From an uncultured Bacteroidales bacterium (lineage in GTDB: Bacteria; Bacteroidota; Bacteroidia; Bacteroidales; P3): DNA of 32,810 bases. The notes under the pieces were generated by a model. The model saw only the letters and a program-made list of their open reading frames with translations, did not search any database and was not told the DNA's origin. Shown piece by piece: positions 6,931 through 14,581 of the stretch. The number at the start of each line of letters is the position of its first letter. Positions within the stretch are counted from its first letter, which is position 1. The translations under genes were made by a program, and so were the position numbers. The stretch covers positions 1-32,810 of the forward strand of contig ONEY01000023.1 in the NCBI GenBank assembly GCA_900316965.1, given 5' to 3'.

Positions 6931-8340
6931 ATGCATAGCAACCAGCATAAAATAAAAAAAGGTCTTGATATTCCGATACCTGGGGCGGCAGAACGTAAGA
7001 TAGAGTTGCTATTCCCCAGTCGTGACGGGTGTCAGTATGAGTATGCCGTGAAGCCCACCGACTATGTCGGTGTGGCTCCACGGTTGCTTGTAGCTGAAGG
7101 TCATGAAGTTATAGCCGGAAGTCCGCTGTTCGAAGACAAGAATAACGAGGGCATTCCATTTGTGTCGCCCGTAAGTGGCAAGGTCAAAGCTATTGTCCGT
7201 GGCGAGAAACGTAAGTTGCTTTCCGTCATTGTTGAAGCCAACGAAGGAATGCAGCACTATCACACATTTCCTTCTGTTGATCCCCTGAGCAGCGATGCCG
7301 ACACCGTTAGAAAGATACTAGAAACAACGGGGATGTGGAATATGCTGCGGCAACGTCCATTCGGTATCATTCCACGCAAGGGAAGTCAACCGAAGTCGAT
7401 ATTCATATCAGGATTCGACAGTTCGCCATTGCCGGTGGATTACGACTATATGTTGCAGAACAGACATCTTCCCCACCACAAGGACGACTTTCAATGGGGT
7501 GTTAACGCTCTGTCCAGGATTGCTCCTATACATCTGTCTCTCAATGCGAAGAGTCAACGAGACTCGTTTCTTGCCAAGACCGAAAATGCCGATATCCATT
7601 ACTTTGAAGGTCCCCATCCCGCCGGACTTGTCGGCACACAGATAGCCTATATCGACCCCATCAACAAGGGCGAGACAGTATGGACCATCAATGTGCAGGA
7701 TGTGGCGACGATAGGTTTTTGGTTCCGCAAGGGATACTACAGTCCCGAGCGTCTCGTGGCCTTCTGTGGCCCAGATGTGGTGGAGCCTAAATACTATAGC
7801 CTATTAAGTGGCTCGGATATTCCCTCGACAATATTAAAAAGTGGCAGTGGCAAGCAGCGTATTATATGCGGTGACGTGCTCAGCGGAGTTTCAATGCGAC
7901 GAATGAAAGACAACATTTCCTCCGACAGCTTTTTATCCGCATCGTGCGACAAGGTTTGTTTCTTGCCCGAAGGAGACTATTATGATTTTATGGGCTGGTT
8001 GCGCCCCAATTTCCGCAAGTTCAGCTTTTCACACACCTTTCTTAGCGGTTTCCTGAAGAGATCGAAACTCAATGCCAAGATGCAGTACGACACTGGTCGC
8101 CACGGCAGTCAGCGTCCACTCTTCGTGACAGGAGAGTTTGAGAAGCTGGTTCCGCTTGACATCTATCCCATGCAGCTTATCAAGGCTTGTATAGTGGGTG
8201 ACATCGACCTTATGGAAGAGTTGGGAATATATGAGGTGGAACCAGAGGATTTGGCTCTTTGTGAATTCGCCGACACTTCGAAAACCGAAATCCAAGCGAT
8301 AGTTCGCAATGCCTTGGAGAAAATTAGAAAGGAGAGTTGA
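6931..8340 (+). CDS. nqrA: Na+-translocating NADH:quinone reductase subunit A
   Basis: A 469-residue cytoplasmic subunit of the Na+-NQR complex, slightly longer than the 446-residue Vibrio protein. The start IKKGLDIPIPGAAE matches the family's barrel-sandwich N-terminus, followed by PRLLVAEGHEVIAGSPLFEDK and VSPVSGKVKAIVRGEKRKLLSVIVE. Later conserved stretches include GPHPAGLVGTQIAYIDPINKGETVWTIN and TGRHGSQRPLFVTGEFEKLVP. NqrA is thought to help bind quinone at the membrane face. It begins 3 bp after aspA and ends 1 bp before the nqrB start, so it is tightly co-transcribed. Confidence 0.96.
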   Translation: MHSNQHKIKKGLDIPIPGAAERKIELLFPSRDGCQYEYAVKPTDYVGVAPRLLVAEGHEVIAGSPLFEDKNNEGIPFVSPVSGKVKAIVRGEKRKLLSVIVEANEGMQHYHTFPSVDPLSSDADTVRKILETTGMWNMLRQRPFGIIPRKGSQPKSIFISGFDSSPLPVDYDYMLQNRHLPHHKDDFQWGVNALSRIAPIHLSLNAKSQRDSFLAKTENADIHYFEGPHPAGLVGTQIAYIDPINKGETVWTINVQDVATIGFWFRKGYYSPERLVAFCGPDVVEPKYYSLLSGSDIPSTILKSGSGKQRIICGDVLSGVSMRRMKDNISSDSFLSASCDKVCFLPEGDYYDFMGWLRPNFRKFSFSHTFLSGFLKRSKLNAKMQYDTGRHGSQRPLFVTGEFEKLVPLDIYPMQLIKACIVGDIDLMEELGIYEVEPEDLALCEFADTSKTEIQAIVRNALEKIRKES

Positions 8341-8341
8341 C

Positions 8342-9523
8342 ATGTTTCTGAGAGATATACTAGACAAAATAAAACCCAATTTCATAGAAGGTGGTCGTTT
8401 TGAGAAGTTTTCGTCAACTTTCGAAGCATTCGAGTCCTTCGCCTTCACTCCAAACACCGTCACTGGTGGCAAGAATAGTGACAGATACAGAGGCTGTCAT
8501 ATACGTGATGCTGTCGACTTGAAACGTACCATTATAACAGTCGTCATAGCCCTGATGCCTGCTCTTCTGTTTGGCATGTGGAACATTGGACATCAGACCG
8601 CATTGATCTACAATCTAGACTGGGGTTTTTGGCATCAGTTTTGGTTTGGATTTTTGCGTATGTTGCCCATCATTGTGGTATCCTACGTCGTTGGCCTTGC
8701 TATCGAGTTTCTCTTTGCCGAAATACGTCATGAGGAGGTCAGCGAGGGCTTCATAGGCACAGGACTTATCATAGCAATGATAGTACCCGTTACCGTACCG
8801 CTGTGGCAATTGGCTTTGGCTGTTGCCTTTGCCGTTGTTATAGGCAAAGAGGTGTTTGGTGGCAGTGGCTACAATTTCCTCAATCCTGCATTGGTAGCTC
8901 GTGCCTTTCTCTTCTTCAGCTATCCAAGTCACATGTCGGGCGACAGCGTGTGGGTTGCCAAACCTTTCCATTTCACCGGTGATGTAGTGACAGGAGCCAC
9001 GCCTCTGGGTCAGCTTATGGCCGGGCAGACGCTTACCGCCTCGCCACTCGATATGTTTTTAGGCACCATTGCCGGCAGTACATGTGAGACATCGGTTGTT
9101 GCCATACTTCTTGGTGCCCTGTTGCTCCTCGTTACCGGCATCGCCAGCTGGCGCATTATGGCCGGCGTCGTTATTGGTGGCGGAGTCATGGGTCTCCTTT
9201 TTAACGCCATCGGTGCCAATGAATATATGCAAGTGCCGTTCTACTATCACTATCTCATGGGAGGTTTCATGTTTGGATGTGTCTTTATGGCTACCGACCC
9301 CGTCACGGCGGCACAAACCAACATAGGCAAATGGATTTACGGTCTTCTTATAGGACTTTTTGCCGTGTTGCTCCGTGTGCTTAATCCCGCCTACCCCGAG
9401 GGCATGATGCTAGCTATCCTACTTATGAACTGTTTTGCACCCCTTATTGACCACTGTGTTGTCGCCGCTAATCGCAACCGACGCAAAAAACGCTGGCAAG
9501 CAGCAGAAAGGAGGACTGTATAA
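8342..9523 (+). CDS. nqrB: Na+-translocating NADH:quinone reductase subunit B
   Basis: A 393-residue integral membrane subunit that carries covalent FMN and, in studied complexes, riboflavin, and takes part in sodium translocation. I chose the ATG at 8342 (MFLRDILDKIKP, with AAGGAGAG just upstream) over an in-frame ATG 33 bp earlier that lies inside nqrA. The flavinylation motif TGAT is at residues 217-220, with Thr220 the expected FMN attachment site. Multiple hydrophobic helices run from about residue 60 to 375. Conserved GSGYNFLNPALVARAF precedes the FMN site. Its stop overlaps the nqrC start (TAATG). Confidence 0.96.
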   Translation: MFLRDILDKIKPNFIEGGRFEKFSSTFEAFESFAFTPNTVTGGKNSDRYRGCHIRDAVDLKRTIITVVIALMPALLFGMWNIGHQTALIYNLDWGFWHQFWFGFLRMLPIIVVSYVVGLAIEFLFAEIRHEEVSEGFIGTGLIIAMIVPVTVPLWQLALAVAFAVVIGKEVFGGSGYNFLNPALVARAFLFFSYPSHMSGDSVWVAKPFHFTGDVVTGATPLGQLMAGQTLTASPLDMFLGTIAGSTCETSVVAILLGALLLLVTGIASWRIMAGVVIGGGVMGLLFNAIGANEYMQVPFYYHYLMGGFMFGCVFMATDPVTAAQTNIGKWIYGLLIGLFAVLLRVLNPAYPEGMMLAILLMNCFAPLIDHCVVAANRNRRKKRWQAAERRTV

Positions 9524-10149
9524 TGAAGAACTTTTCTAACAAATACATGCTGTTCTATGCTCTTGGTCTTTCGGCTGTCGTTGCCATCCTGCTCACCGTG
9601 GTCAGTGTCAGCCTGAAACCGCGTCAGACGCGTAATCAGCAAGCCGAGACCAAGATGATGATACTTAAAACCATAGGCATAGAATCTACGATGGAGACTG
9701 CCGATGCCATTTATGCCGAAAACATCCAAGAAACCACTTCGTCCAAGGGACTGCCCATGTACACATATCCGAGTGGTGTTATCATCCCATTGAAAGGCAA
9801 TGGTTTGTGGGGACCCATTTGGGGCTATATAGCCGTTGAGAACAGTGGTCATGTTGTGGGAGCCATCTTCGATCACCAGGGAGAGACCCCTGGTCTTGGA
9901 GCAGAGATAGCCACCGACAAATTTGCCAGCCGCTTTGTTGGCAAAGAGATGGGTGAGAAGCCTATCGTCTTGAAAAAGAATGCCGACAAGGACAATCCCT
10001 ATGAAGTTGACGCTATCAGCGGTAGCACCATGACATGCAACGGTGTGACGGAAATGCTCGCCAAGGCCTTTGAGCAATATGGTGACGATATTCCCAAAAT
10101 TGAGGACTGCGAAGCTGTCGCTAAACAAATTATGGAGGAAGAACTATGA
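9523..10149 (+). CDS. nqrC: Na+-translocating NADH:quinone reductase subunit C
   Basis: A 208-residue subunit with one N-terminal membrane helix (about residues 7-28) and a periplasmic FMN-binding domain. The attachment region reads DAISGSTMTCNGV; Thr169 occupies the flavinylated position, with SGST in place of the usual SGAT. HQGETPGLGAEI at about residues 125-136 is also conserved. ApbE-type flavin transferase is needed for attachment; its gene is not in this window. It overlaps nqrB by 1 bp and nqrD by 4 bp. Confidence 0.95.
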   Translation: MKNFSNKYMLFYALGLSAVVAILLTVVSVSLKPRQTRNQQAETKMMILKTIGIESTMETADAIYAENIQETTSSKGLPMYTYPSGVIIPLKGNGLWGPIWGYIAVENSGHVVGAIFDHQGETPGLGAEIATDKFASRFVGKEMGEKPIVLKKNADKDNPYEVDAISGSTMTCNGVTEMLAKAFEQYGDDIPKIEDCEAVAKQIMEEEL

Positions 10150-10760
10150 AGAAAATGGACCTTATCAAACTCCCTATAGGTAAAAACAACCCCATCACCG
10201 TGCAGGTTCTGGGTATCTGCTCCTGTCTTGCAGTGACAGCGCAGCTCAAGCCCGCCGTGGTTATGGCTATTTCGGTCACTGTCGTCGTGGCTCTCGCCAA
10301 CCTCATCATATCATTGCTGCGAAAAACCATACCGCCTCGTATCCGCATTATTGTTCAGCTGGTTGTTGTGTCGGCACTGGTAATTCTTGTCAACCAAGTT
10401 CTTATGGCATTTGTCTATGATGTCAGCAAGCAGTTGTCGGTATATGTAGGATTGATTATCACCAACTGTATAGTCATGGGGCGTCTTGAAGCTTTTGCTA
10501 TGTCCAACAAGCCGTGGGACTCATTCCTTGACGGTGTTGGCAATGGTTTGGGCTATGGTGTGATACTTGTCATTTTGGGATTTGTTCGCGAGCTTTTTGG
10601 CCGAGGCACCTTGTGGGGATACCCTGTGTTTGAAAAAATAGGGCTATACAATATTGGATACGAAAACAATGGTTTTGTAATCATGGCCCCCATGGCGCTT
10701 ATCCTTGTTGGAGTAATCATCTGGATTCAGCGTAGCCACAACAAAGAACTACAAGAATAA
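10146..10760 (+). CDS. nqrD: Na+-translocating NADH:quinone reductase subunit D
   Basis: A 204-residue integral membrane subunit of the RnfE/NqrD family. Conserved features include NNPITVQVLGICSCLAVT near the N-terminus, VYVGLIITNCIVMGRLEAFAM at the middle, and DGVGNGLGYGVILVILGFVRELFG. The cysteines in CSCLA and TNCIVMGR are positioned like those proposed to hold an intramembrane Fe centre between NqrD and NqrE. Its start overlaps the nqrC stop (ATGA); nqrE follows after 30 bp containing a hexamer repeat. Confidence 0.95.
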   Translation: MKKMDLIKLPIGKNNPITVQVLGICSCLAVTAQLKPAVVMAISVTVVVALANLIISLLRKTIPPRIRIIVQLVVVSALVILVNQVLMAFVYDVSKQLSVYVGLIITNCIVMGRLEAFAMSNKPWDSFLDGVGNGLGYGVILVILGFVRELFGRGTLWGYPVFEKIGLYNIGYENNGFVIMAPMALILVGVIIWIQRSHNKELQE

Positions 10761-10762
10761 CC

Positions 10763-10786
10763 TTAACGTTAACTTTAACCTTAACT
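10763..10786 (+). repeat. (TTAACN)4 tandem hexamer repeat before nqrE
   Basis: Four exact TTAAC units occur at a strict 6-bp period (starts at 10763, 10769, 10775, 10781), differing only at the sixth base. The run ends 4 bp before the nqrE ATG, in the place where a ribosome binding site would lie. A change in copy number would alter the spacing and leader of nqrE without touching any reading frame. Confidence 0.85.
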
Positions 10787-10790
10787 GTCA

Positions 10791-11405
10791 ATGGAATATT
10801 TTAACATATTTATAAAATCGATATTCATCGACAATATGATTTTCGCCTTTTTCCTCGGCATGTGTTCTTACCTTGCCGTGTCGAAGACGGTGAAAACCTC
10901 GTTTGGCCTAGGTGTAGCGGTTTCTTTTGTGCTACTTATTACAGTGCCTGTCAACTATCTTATCGACAAATATCTTCTCTCTCCTGGAGCTTTGGCATGG
11001 ATATCGCCATCGTTAGCCGATGTCGACTTAAGTTTCCTCAGCCTCATAATGTTTATTGCTGTCATTGCCGCCATTGTGCAGATGGTGGAGATGATTGTCG
11101 AGAAGTTTTCTCCGGCGCTTTACAATGCACTTGGCATTTTTCTACCTCTTATCGCTGTGAACTGCGCAGTCCTTGGCGGCTCGTTGTTCATGCAGCAAAG
11201 AGCCTACAGCAATATAGGAGAGGTGACATGCTTTGCCCTTGGCTCGGGAATAGGATGGCTTGTCGCTATTGTCGGCATTGCCGCCATACGTGAGAAACTG
11301 CGTTATTCCGCCATACCGCCAGCGCTGAAAGGTGTAGGAATAACCTTTATTATCACTGGTCTTATGGGGTTGGCATTCATGTCATTTATGGGTATCAAAC
11401 TATAA
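10791..11405 (+). CDS. nqrE: Na+-translocating NADH:quinone reductase subunit E
   Basis: A 204-residue polytopic subunit of the RnfA/NqrE family. It begins with [36 protein letters not shown] and contains [19 protein letters not shown], the paired region with NqrD that carries the conserved cysteine. About six hydrophobic helices are visible and the length fits the family (about 200). No Shine-Dalgarno-like sequence is seen; instead the leader is the (TTAACN)4 repeat. A 72-bp gap with a small TACGG/CCGTA hairpin (11409-11424) separates it from nqrF. Confidence 0.95.
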   Translation: MEYFNIFIKSIFIDNMIFAFFLGMCSYLAVSKTVKTSFGLGVAVSFVLLITVPVNYLIDKYLLSPGALAWISPSLADVDLSFLSLIMFIAVIAAIVQMVEMIVEKFSPALYNALGIFLPLIAVNCAVLGGSLFMQQRAYSNIGEVTCFALGSGIGWLVAIVGIAAIREKLRYSAIPPALKGVGITFIITGLMGLAFMSFMGIKL

Positions 11406-11477
11406 TGATACGGGCTTGACCGTACCTAATTTATAAAAGACTTTTGTTTACAACGTAGAATACATACTAATATTGAA

Positions 11478-12767
11478 ATGACACAAACTATAATATCCGC
11501 TTTGGCGATTTTTCTCGTTGTGATTCTTGTCCTTGTAGCTTTGCTGCTCATTTTGCGAGCCAAGCTGATGCCGCAGGGCAATGTCACCATCACTGTCAAC
11601 AAAGAAAAAAAACTCTCTGTTCCTACGGGCAACAGTCTTATTTCCACTCTCGCCGAACAGCATATATACCTTCCATCAGCTTGTGGTGGCAAGGGCTCAT
11701 GTGGACAGTGCCGTTGCCGTGTGCTCAGTGGTGGCGGAAGCATTTTGCCCACCGAGGTAGGTTTTTTCTCTCGCAAAGAGATTCAGCAGGGATGGCGATT
11801 AGGTTGCCAGACCAAGGTGAAGGAGGATATGTCAATCGCAGTTCCTGACAGTGTTCTCAGTATCAAGGAGTATGAGTGTACCGTTCTTTCCAACCGCAAT
11901 GTGGCAACATTCATTAAAGAGTTCAAGGTACAGTTGCCTCCTGGCGAGCATATGAACTTTGTACCTGGCAGTTACGCCCAAATCAAGATACCTGCCTTCA
12001 ATATCAAATATAGCGATTTTGACCGTGATTTGATAGGTAGCGAGTATCTTGGAGCTTGGGAGAAAAACAATATGTTTGACCTTCGTTGTGTCAACACCGA
12101 GCCAACAGTGCGAGCTTATTCCATGGCCAACTATCCCGATGAGGGCGATGTCTTTATGCTCACTGTTCGTATTGCCACGCCGCCTTTCAAACCCGACCGT
12201 TCGGGCTTTATGCCTGTCAATCCGGGTATAGCCTCATCCTATATTTTCTCCTTGCGTCCGGGTGACAAGGTGACTATGTCGGGTCCATATGGTGATTTCC
12301 ATGTCAGAGGAACCGAAGACAACACATGGTCAGACGATCCGAAGGGCAACGAAATGATATGGATTGGAGGCGGTGCCGGTATGGCTCCATTGCGTGCACA
12401 GATAATGCATCTTACCCGTACTTTGAAATGTACACATCGGCCAATGCATTACTTTTATGGTGCCAGGGCATTGAACGAGGTGTTCTATCTTGACGACTTC
12501 CATCAACTAGAAAAAGACTTCCCCAACTTCCATTTCCATCTCGCTTTGGACCGTCCCGACCCGGCTGCCGACAAGGCGGGAGTAGCCTATACCCCCGGTT
12601 TTGTACACAATGTGATGTACGACACCTATCTTGCCAACCATCCCGCCCCCGAAGACATTGAGTATTACATGTGCGGTCCTGGTCCAATGTCGAAGGCAGT
12701 CACCAGTATGCTTGACAATCTTGGAGTGGCTCGTGAAAGCATCATGTTTGACGATTTTGGTGGCTGA
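11478..12767 (+). CDS. nqrF: Na+-translocating NADH:quinone reductase subunit F
   Basis: A 429-residue electron-input subunit that oxidises NADH. An N-terminal membrane helix spans about residues 5-27. The 2Fe-2S ferredoxin domain has Cys69, Cys75, Cys78 and Cys110 (SACGGKGSCGQC and RLGCQ). The FAD-binding motif RAYSMANYPDE and the NADH-binding GGGAGMAPLRAQI follow, and the C-terminus MFDDFGG is typical of NqrF. All redox motifs appear intact. It completes a full six-subunit nqrABCDEF set and is followed by rex after 27 bp. Confidence 0.96.
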   Translation: MTQTIISALAIFLVVILVLVALLLILRAKLMPQGNVTITVNKEKKLSVPTGNSLISTLAEQHIYLPSACGGKGSCGQCRCRVLSGGGSILPTEVGFFSRKEIQQGWRLGCQTKVKEDMSIAVPDSVLSIKEYECTVLSNRNVATFIKEFKVQLPPGEHMNFVPGSYAQIKIPAFNIKYSDFDRDLIGSEYLGAWEKNNMFDLRCVNTEPTVRAYSMANYPDEGDVFMLTVRIATPPFKPDRSGFMPVNPGIASSYIFSLRPGDKVTMSGPYGDFHVRGTEDNTWSDDPKGNEMIWIGGGAGMAPLRAQIMHLTRTLKCTHRPMHYFYGARALNEVFYLDDFHQLEKDFPNFHFHLALDRPDPAADKAGVAYTPGFVHNVMYDTYLANHPAPEDIEYYMCGPGPMSKAVTSMLDNLGVARESIMFDDFGG

Positions 12768-12794
12768 TTTTAGGAACAAAGAAAGAGAACGACG

Positions 12795-13436
12795 ATGAGC
12801 GAGAAAAAGAATTCGCTGATAATCTTGAAGTCTACATTAGGCCGGTTGCCATCGTACTACTGCGAAGTAGAGAATCGTCTGGCGCGAGGAGAGGAGTATG
12901 TCTCCTCGACGACTATTGCTGATAGTTTGGGTTTAAATCCTGTCCAGGTCCGCAAGGACCTGGCAGGCATAAGCTCAGAACCAGGCCGTCCAAAGTTGGG
13001 ATTCCGTGTTGATAGGCTTTTTGAGGATTTGAAGTCTTTTCTTGGCTACAATTTTTACGATGAGGCCGTTTTGGTTGGTGTAGGTGCTTTGGGGCATGTG
13101 CTGATGCAATATGGAGGTTTCAATAGTTATGGTTTAGGCATTGTAGCTGGTTTTGACCGAGAGCCTCACGACAAGAAAGTGGCTGGCAAGCCAGTCCTTC
13201 CTATTGACCAGCTACCTTCGTTCCTAAAGATGACACAGATAGTTATCGGTATTATAGCTGTTCCTGCCCCCGAGGCGCAGAATGTCGCCGACCTTTTAGT
13301 GAAATCGGGTATCAAGGCTATATGGAATTTTGCTCCTACATCCCTCAATTTGCCCGACAATATTCTGGTGAAAAACGAAAACCTCGCAGCCTCCCTTGCA
13401 GCACTTACCACCGAGTTGCGTCGTAGAAAGTCATAG
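12795..13436 (+). CDS. rex: Redox-sensing transcriptional repressor Rex
   Basis: A 213-residue repressor that binds DNA when NADH is low and releases it when NADH rises. The N-terminal winged helix contains SSTTIADSLGLNPVQVRKDLAGIS, with GRPKLGF as its wing; the Rossmann domain has GVGALG at residues 95-100 and the C-terminal domain-swapped helix ends in TTELRRR. It lies 27 bp after nqrF on the same strand, so a sensor of NADH appears to be co-transcribed with the NADH-oxidising pump. I did not find a clear Rex box (TTGTGA-N6-TCACAA-like) ahead of aspA, so autoregulation is not shown by the sequence. Confidence 0.93.
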   Translation: MSEKKNSLIILKSTLGRLPSYYCEVENRLARGEEYVSSTTIADSLGLNPVQVRKDLAGISSEPGRPKLGFRVDRLFEDLKSFLGYNFYDEAVLVGVGALGHVLMQYGGFNSYGLGIVAGFDREPHDKKVAGKPVLPIDQLPSFLKMTQIVIGIIAVPAPEAQNVADLLVKSGIKAIWNFAPTSLNLPDNILVKNENLAASLAALTTELRRRKS

Positions 13437-13444
13437 CTGGAGGG

Positions 13445-13858
13445 TTACTCTTCGAGCAGCATTTTGCATGCCAGGGCTATTGCCGATTCGCGGTCGGCGG
13501 CAATATTTCCCATTGTCAACATATCCTCGCCCATTTTCACGACGCTGAAAGTATAGCTCATGTCGCGGTCTTTCAGTTTGTCGCTGGTGAGCAAACTTTG
13601 GCACTTCACTCCATTGTCGAAGTAGATAAATTCGTCGACATGTATCCCACCGTCGGGTTTAGTGCATTTTATTTTTAGTACACAAAGAGAGTCGTTAGAC
13701 AGCACAATCTCGCCAACGGGTACTGTTTCTTGGCCGTAGATGGCTGCTATACGCTGTTCGGCTGCCGTTTTAGCGATGGCGCTGATATTTTTTGTTTCTT
13801 TTTGTTTGCAGGCGGTTGCGATGAGAGCCAGTGTTAAAAGCAGAATTATTTTTTTCAT
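13445..13858 (-). CDS. Small lipoprotein of unknown function
   Basis: A 137-residue protein with a lipoprotein signal: MKK, a hydrophobic stretch ILLLTLALIATA, then the lipobox cysteine at residue 17 followed by KQKE. The mature part (about 120 residues) is acidic and mixed alpha/beta in appearance, with no motif I recognise. Its ATG overlaps the stop of the phosphopantetheinyl transferase gene by 4 bp, so it is translated from the same message. It ends 8 bp from the convergent rex gene with no obvious terminator in between. Residues after the cysteine are basic rather than acidic, so I make no claim about surface export. Confidence 0.75.
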   Translation of the reverse strand: MKKIILLLTLALIATACKQKETKNISAIAKTAAEQRIAAIYGQETVPVGEIVLSNDSLCVLKIKCTKPDGGIHVDEFIYFDNGVKCQSLLTSDKLKDRDMSYTFSVVKMGEDMLTMGNIAADRESAIALACKMLLEE

Positions 13859-14517
13859 TTTTTCTCATTTTTTTGAGCTATTGAAAGGAAGAAAGGCTCT
13901 CCGCCGAGAGGGGCTATTTCAATGGTGTCGATGCTGCATTTAGCTTCCAAAGCCTCATTCTCGGTTAATTTAAGGTGGTCTATCAGTATTCCCGTTCCAG
14001 TCCATTTGAAAAAGGACTCTTTGCGTGTCCATATACGAGCAAATTCCCGTTCAGGGTCATCGTTGGCCAAGATGGAAGCTTTCTCATCATTGTTGATGGC
14101 CCTTTCTAGGAGGCTGTCGCTAAAGCGTCGCCGTCCCTCGACATCGATGCCAATCTCGTGGTCGCTTATGGCAGTGACTATGGCCTGACGGCAATGGCTT
14201 ATATTGAAGAATATGCCATCGTAATTGGTGATATAAGGTTTGCCGTGCTCGCCAAAGCGGAAGAGGGGAGGATTGGTAAATGATCCTGCGGCCAGGGATA
14301 TGTCATAGTTTTTGATAGTGATGTTGTTCGAGTCAATCTCGTCCCTGTTGTTTATGGCATAGGCAAGCATAGCATAGCTGAGAGCCTGTTCGCGTTTACG
14401 TGAAAGAGACTTTAGACCTTCGATGACCTCGTGTTGCTGAGGAGGCATCAATGAGAGCATGTTGTTGATTTCTTCCTCTCCTGCTGAGTTGAAGTTGTTG
14501 AAATAGTATATCAGCAT
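13855..14517 (-). CDS. 4'-phosphopantetheinyl transferase superfamily protein (Sfp type)
   Basis: A 220-residue enzyme expected to transfer phosphopantetheine from CoA to a carrier protein. The family motifs are clear: FNISHC (about 104-109), GIDVEGRRR with Asp125 and Glu127 as Mg2+ ligands, and WTRKESFFKWTG with Lys166, Glu167 and Lys171. I chose the ATG at 14517; an in-frame TTG at 14523 falls inside the T tract of the upstream terminator. The size fits Sfp-type rather than the short AcpS-type enzyme. No polyketide or nonribosomal peptide gene is nearby, so it could serve fatty-acid ACP or a distant pathway such as aryl-polyene synthesis. Confidence 0.87.
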   Translation of the reverse strand: MLIYYFNNFNSAGEEEINNMLSLMPPQQHEVIEGLKSLSRKREQALSYAMLAYAINNRDEIDSNNITIKNYDISLAAGSFTNPPLFRFGEHGKPYITNYDGIFFNISHCRQAIVTAISDHEIGIDVEGRRRFSDSLLERAINNDEKASILANDDPEREFARIWTRKESFFKWTGTGILIDHLKLTENEALEAKCSIDTIEIAPLGGEPFFLSIAQKNEKK

Positions 14518-14526
14518 TTTCAAAAA

Positions 14527-14551
14527 AGAGGGTGTCTGACCGACACCCTCT
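14527..14551 (-). terminator. Intrinsic terminator of the POT transporter gene
   Basis: AGAGGGTGTC and GACACCCTCT form a perfect 10-bp stem around a 5-base loop. On the minus strand it is followed by a T6 run, 30 bp after the transporter stop. The T run ends only a few bases before the start of the next gene, so expression of that gene needs readthrough or a promoter inside the transporter. Confidence 0.88.
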
Positions 14552-14581
14552 TGCTATTCAAAAGGTTTGTTGTTTTCGTTA

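Noticed and set aside
9391..10128. 245-residue minus-strand open frame opposite nqrB/nqrC
   Set aside because: The plus-strand genes are certain, and this frame has no signal or motif.
11409..11424. Terminator between nqrE and nqrF
   Set aside because: The TACGG/CCGTA stem is only 5 bp and has no T tract, so it is unlikely to end transcription.
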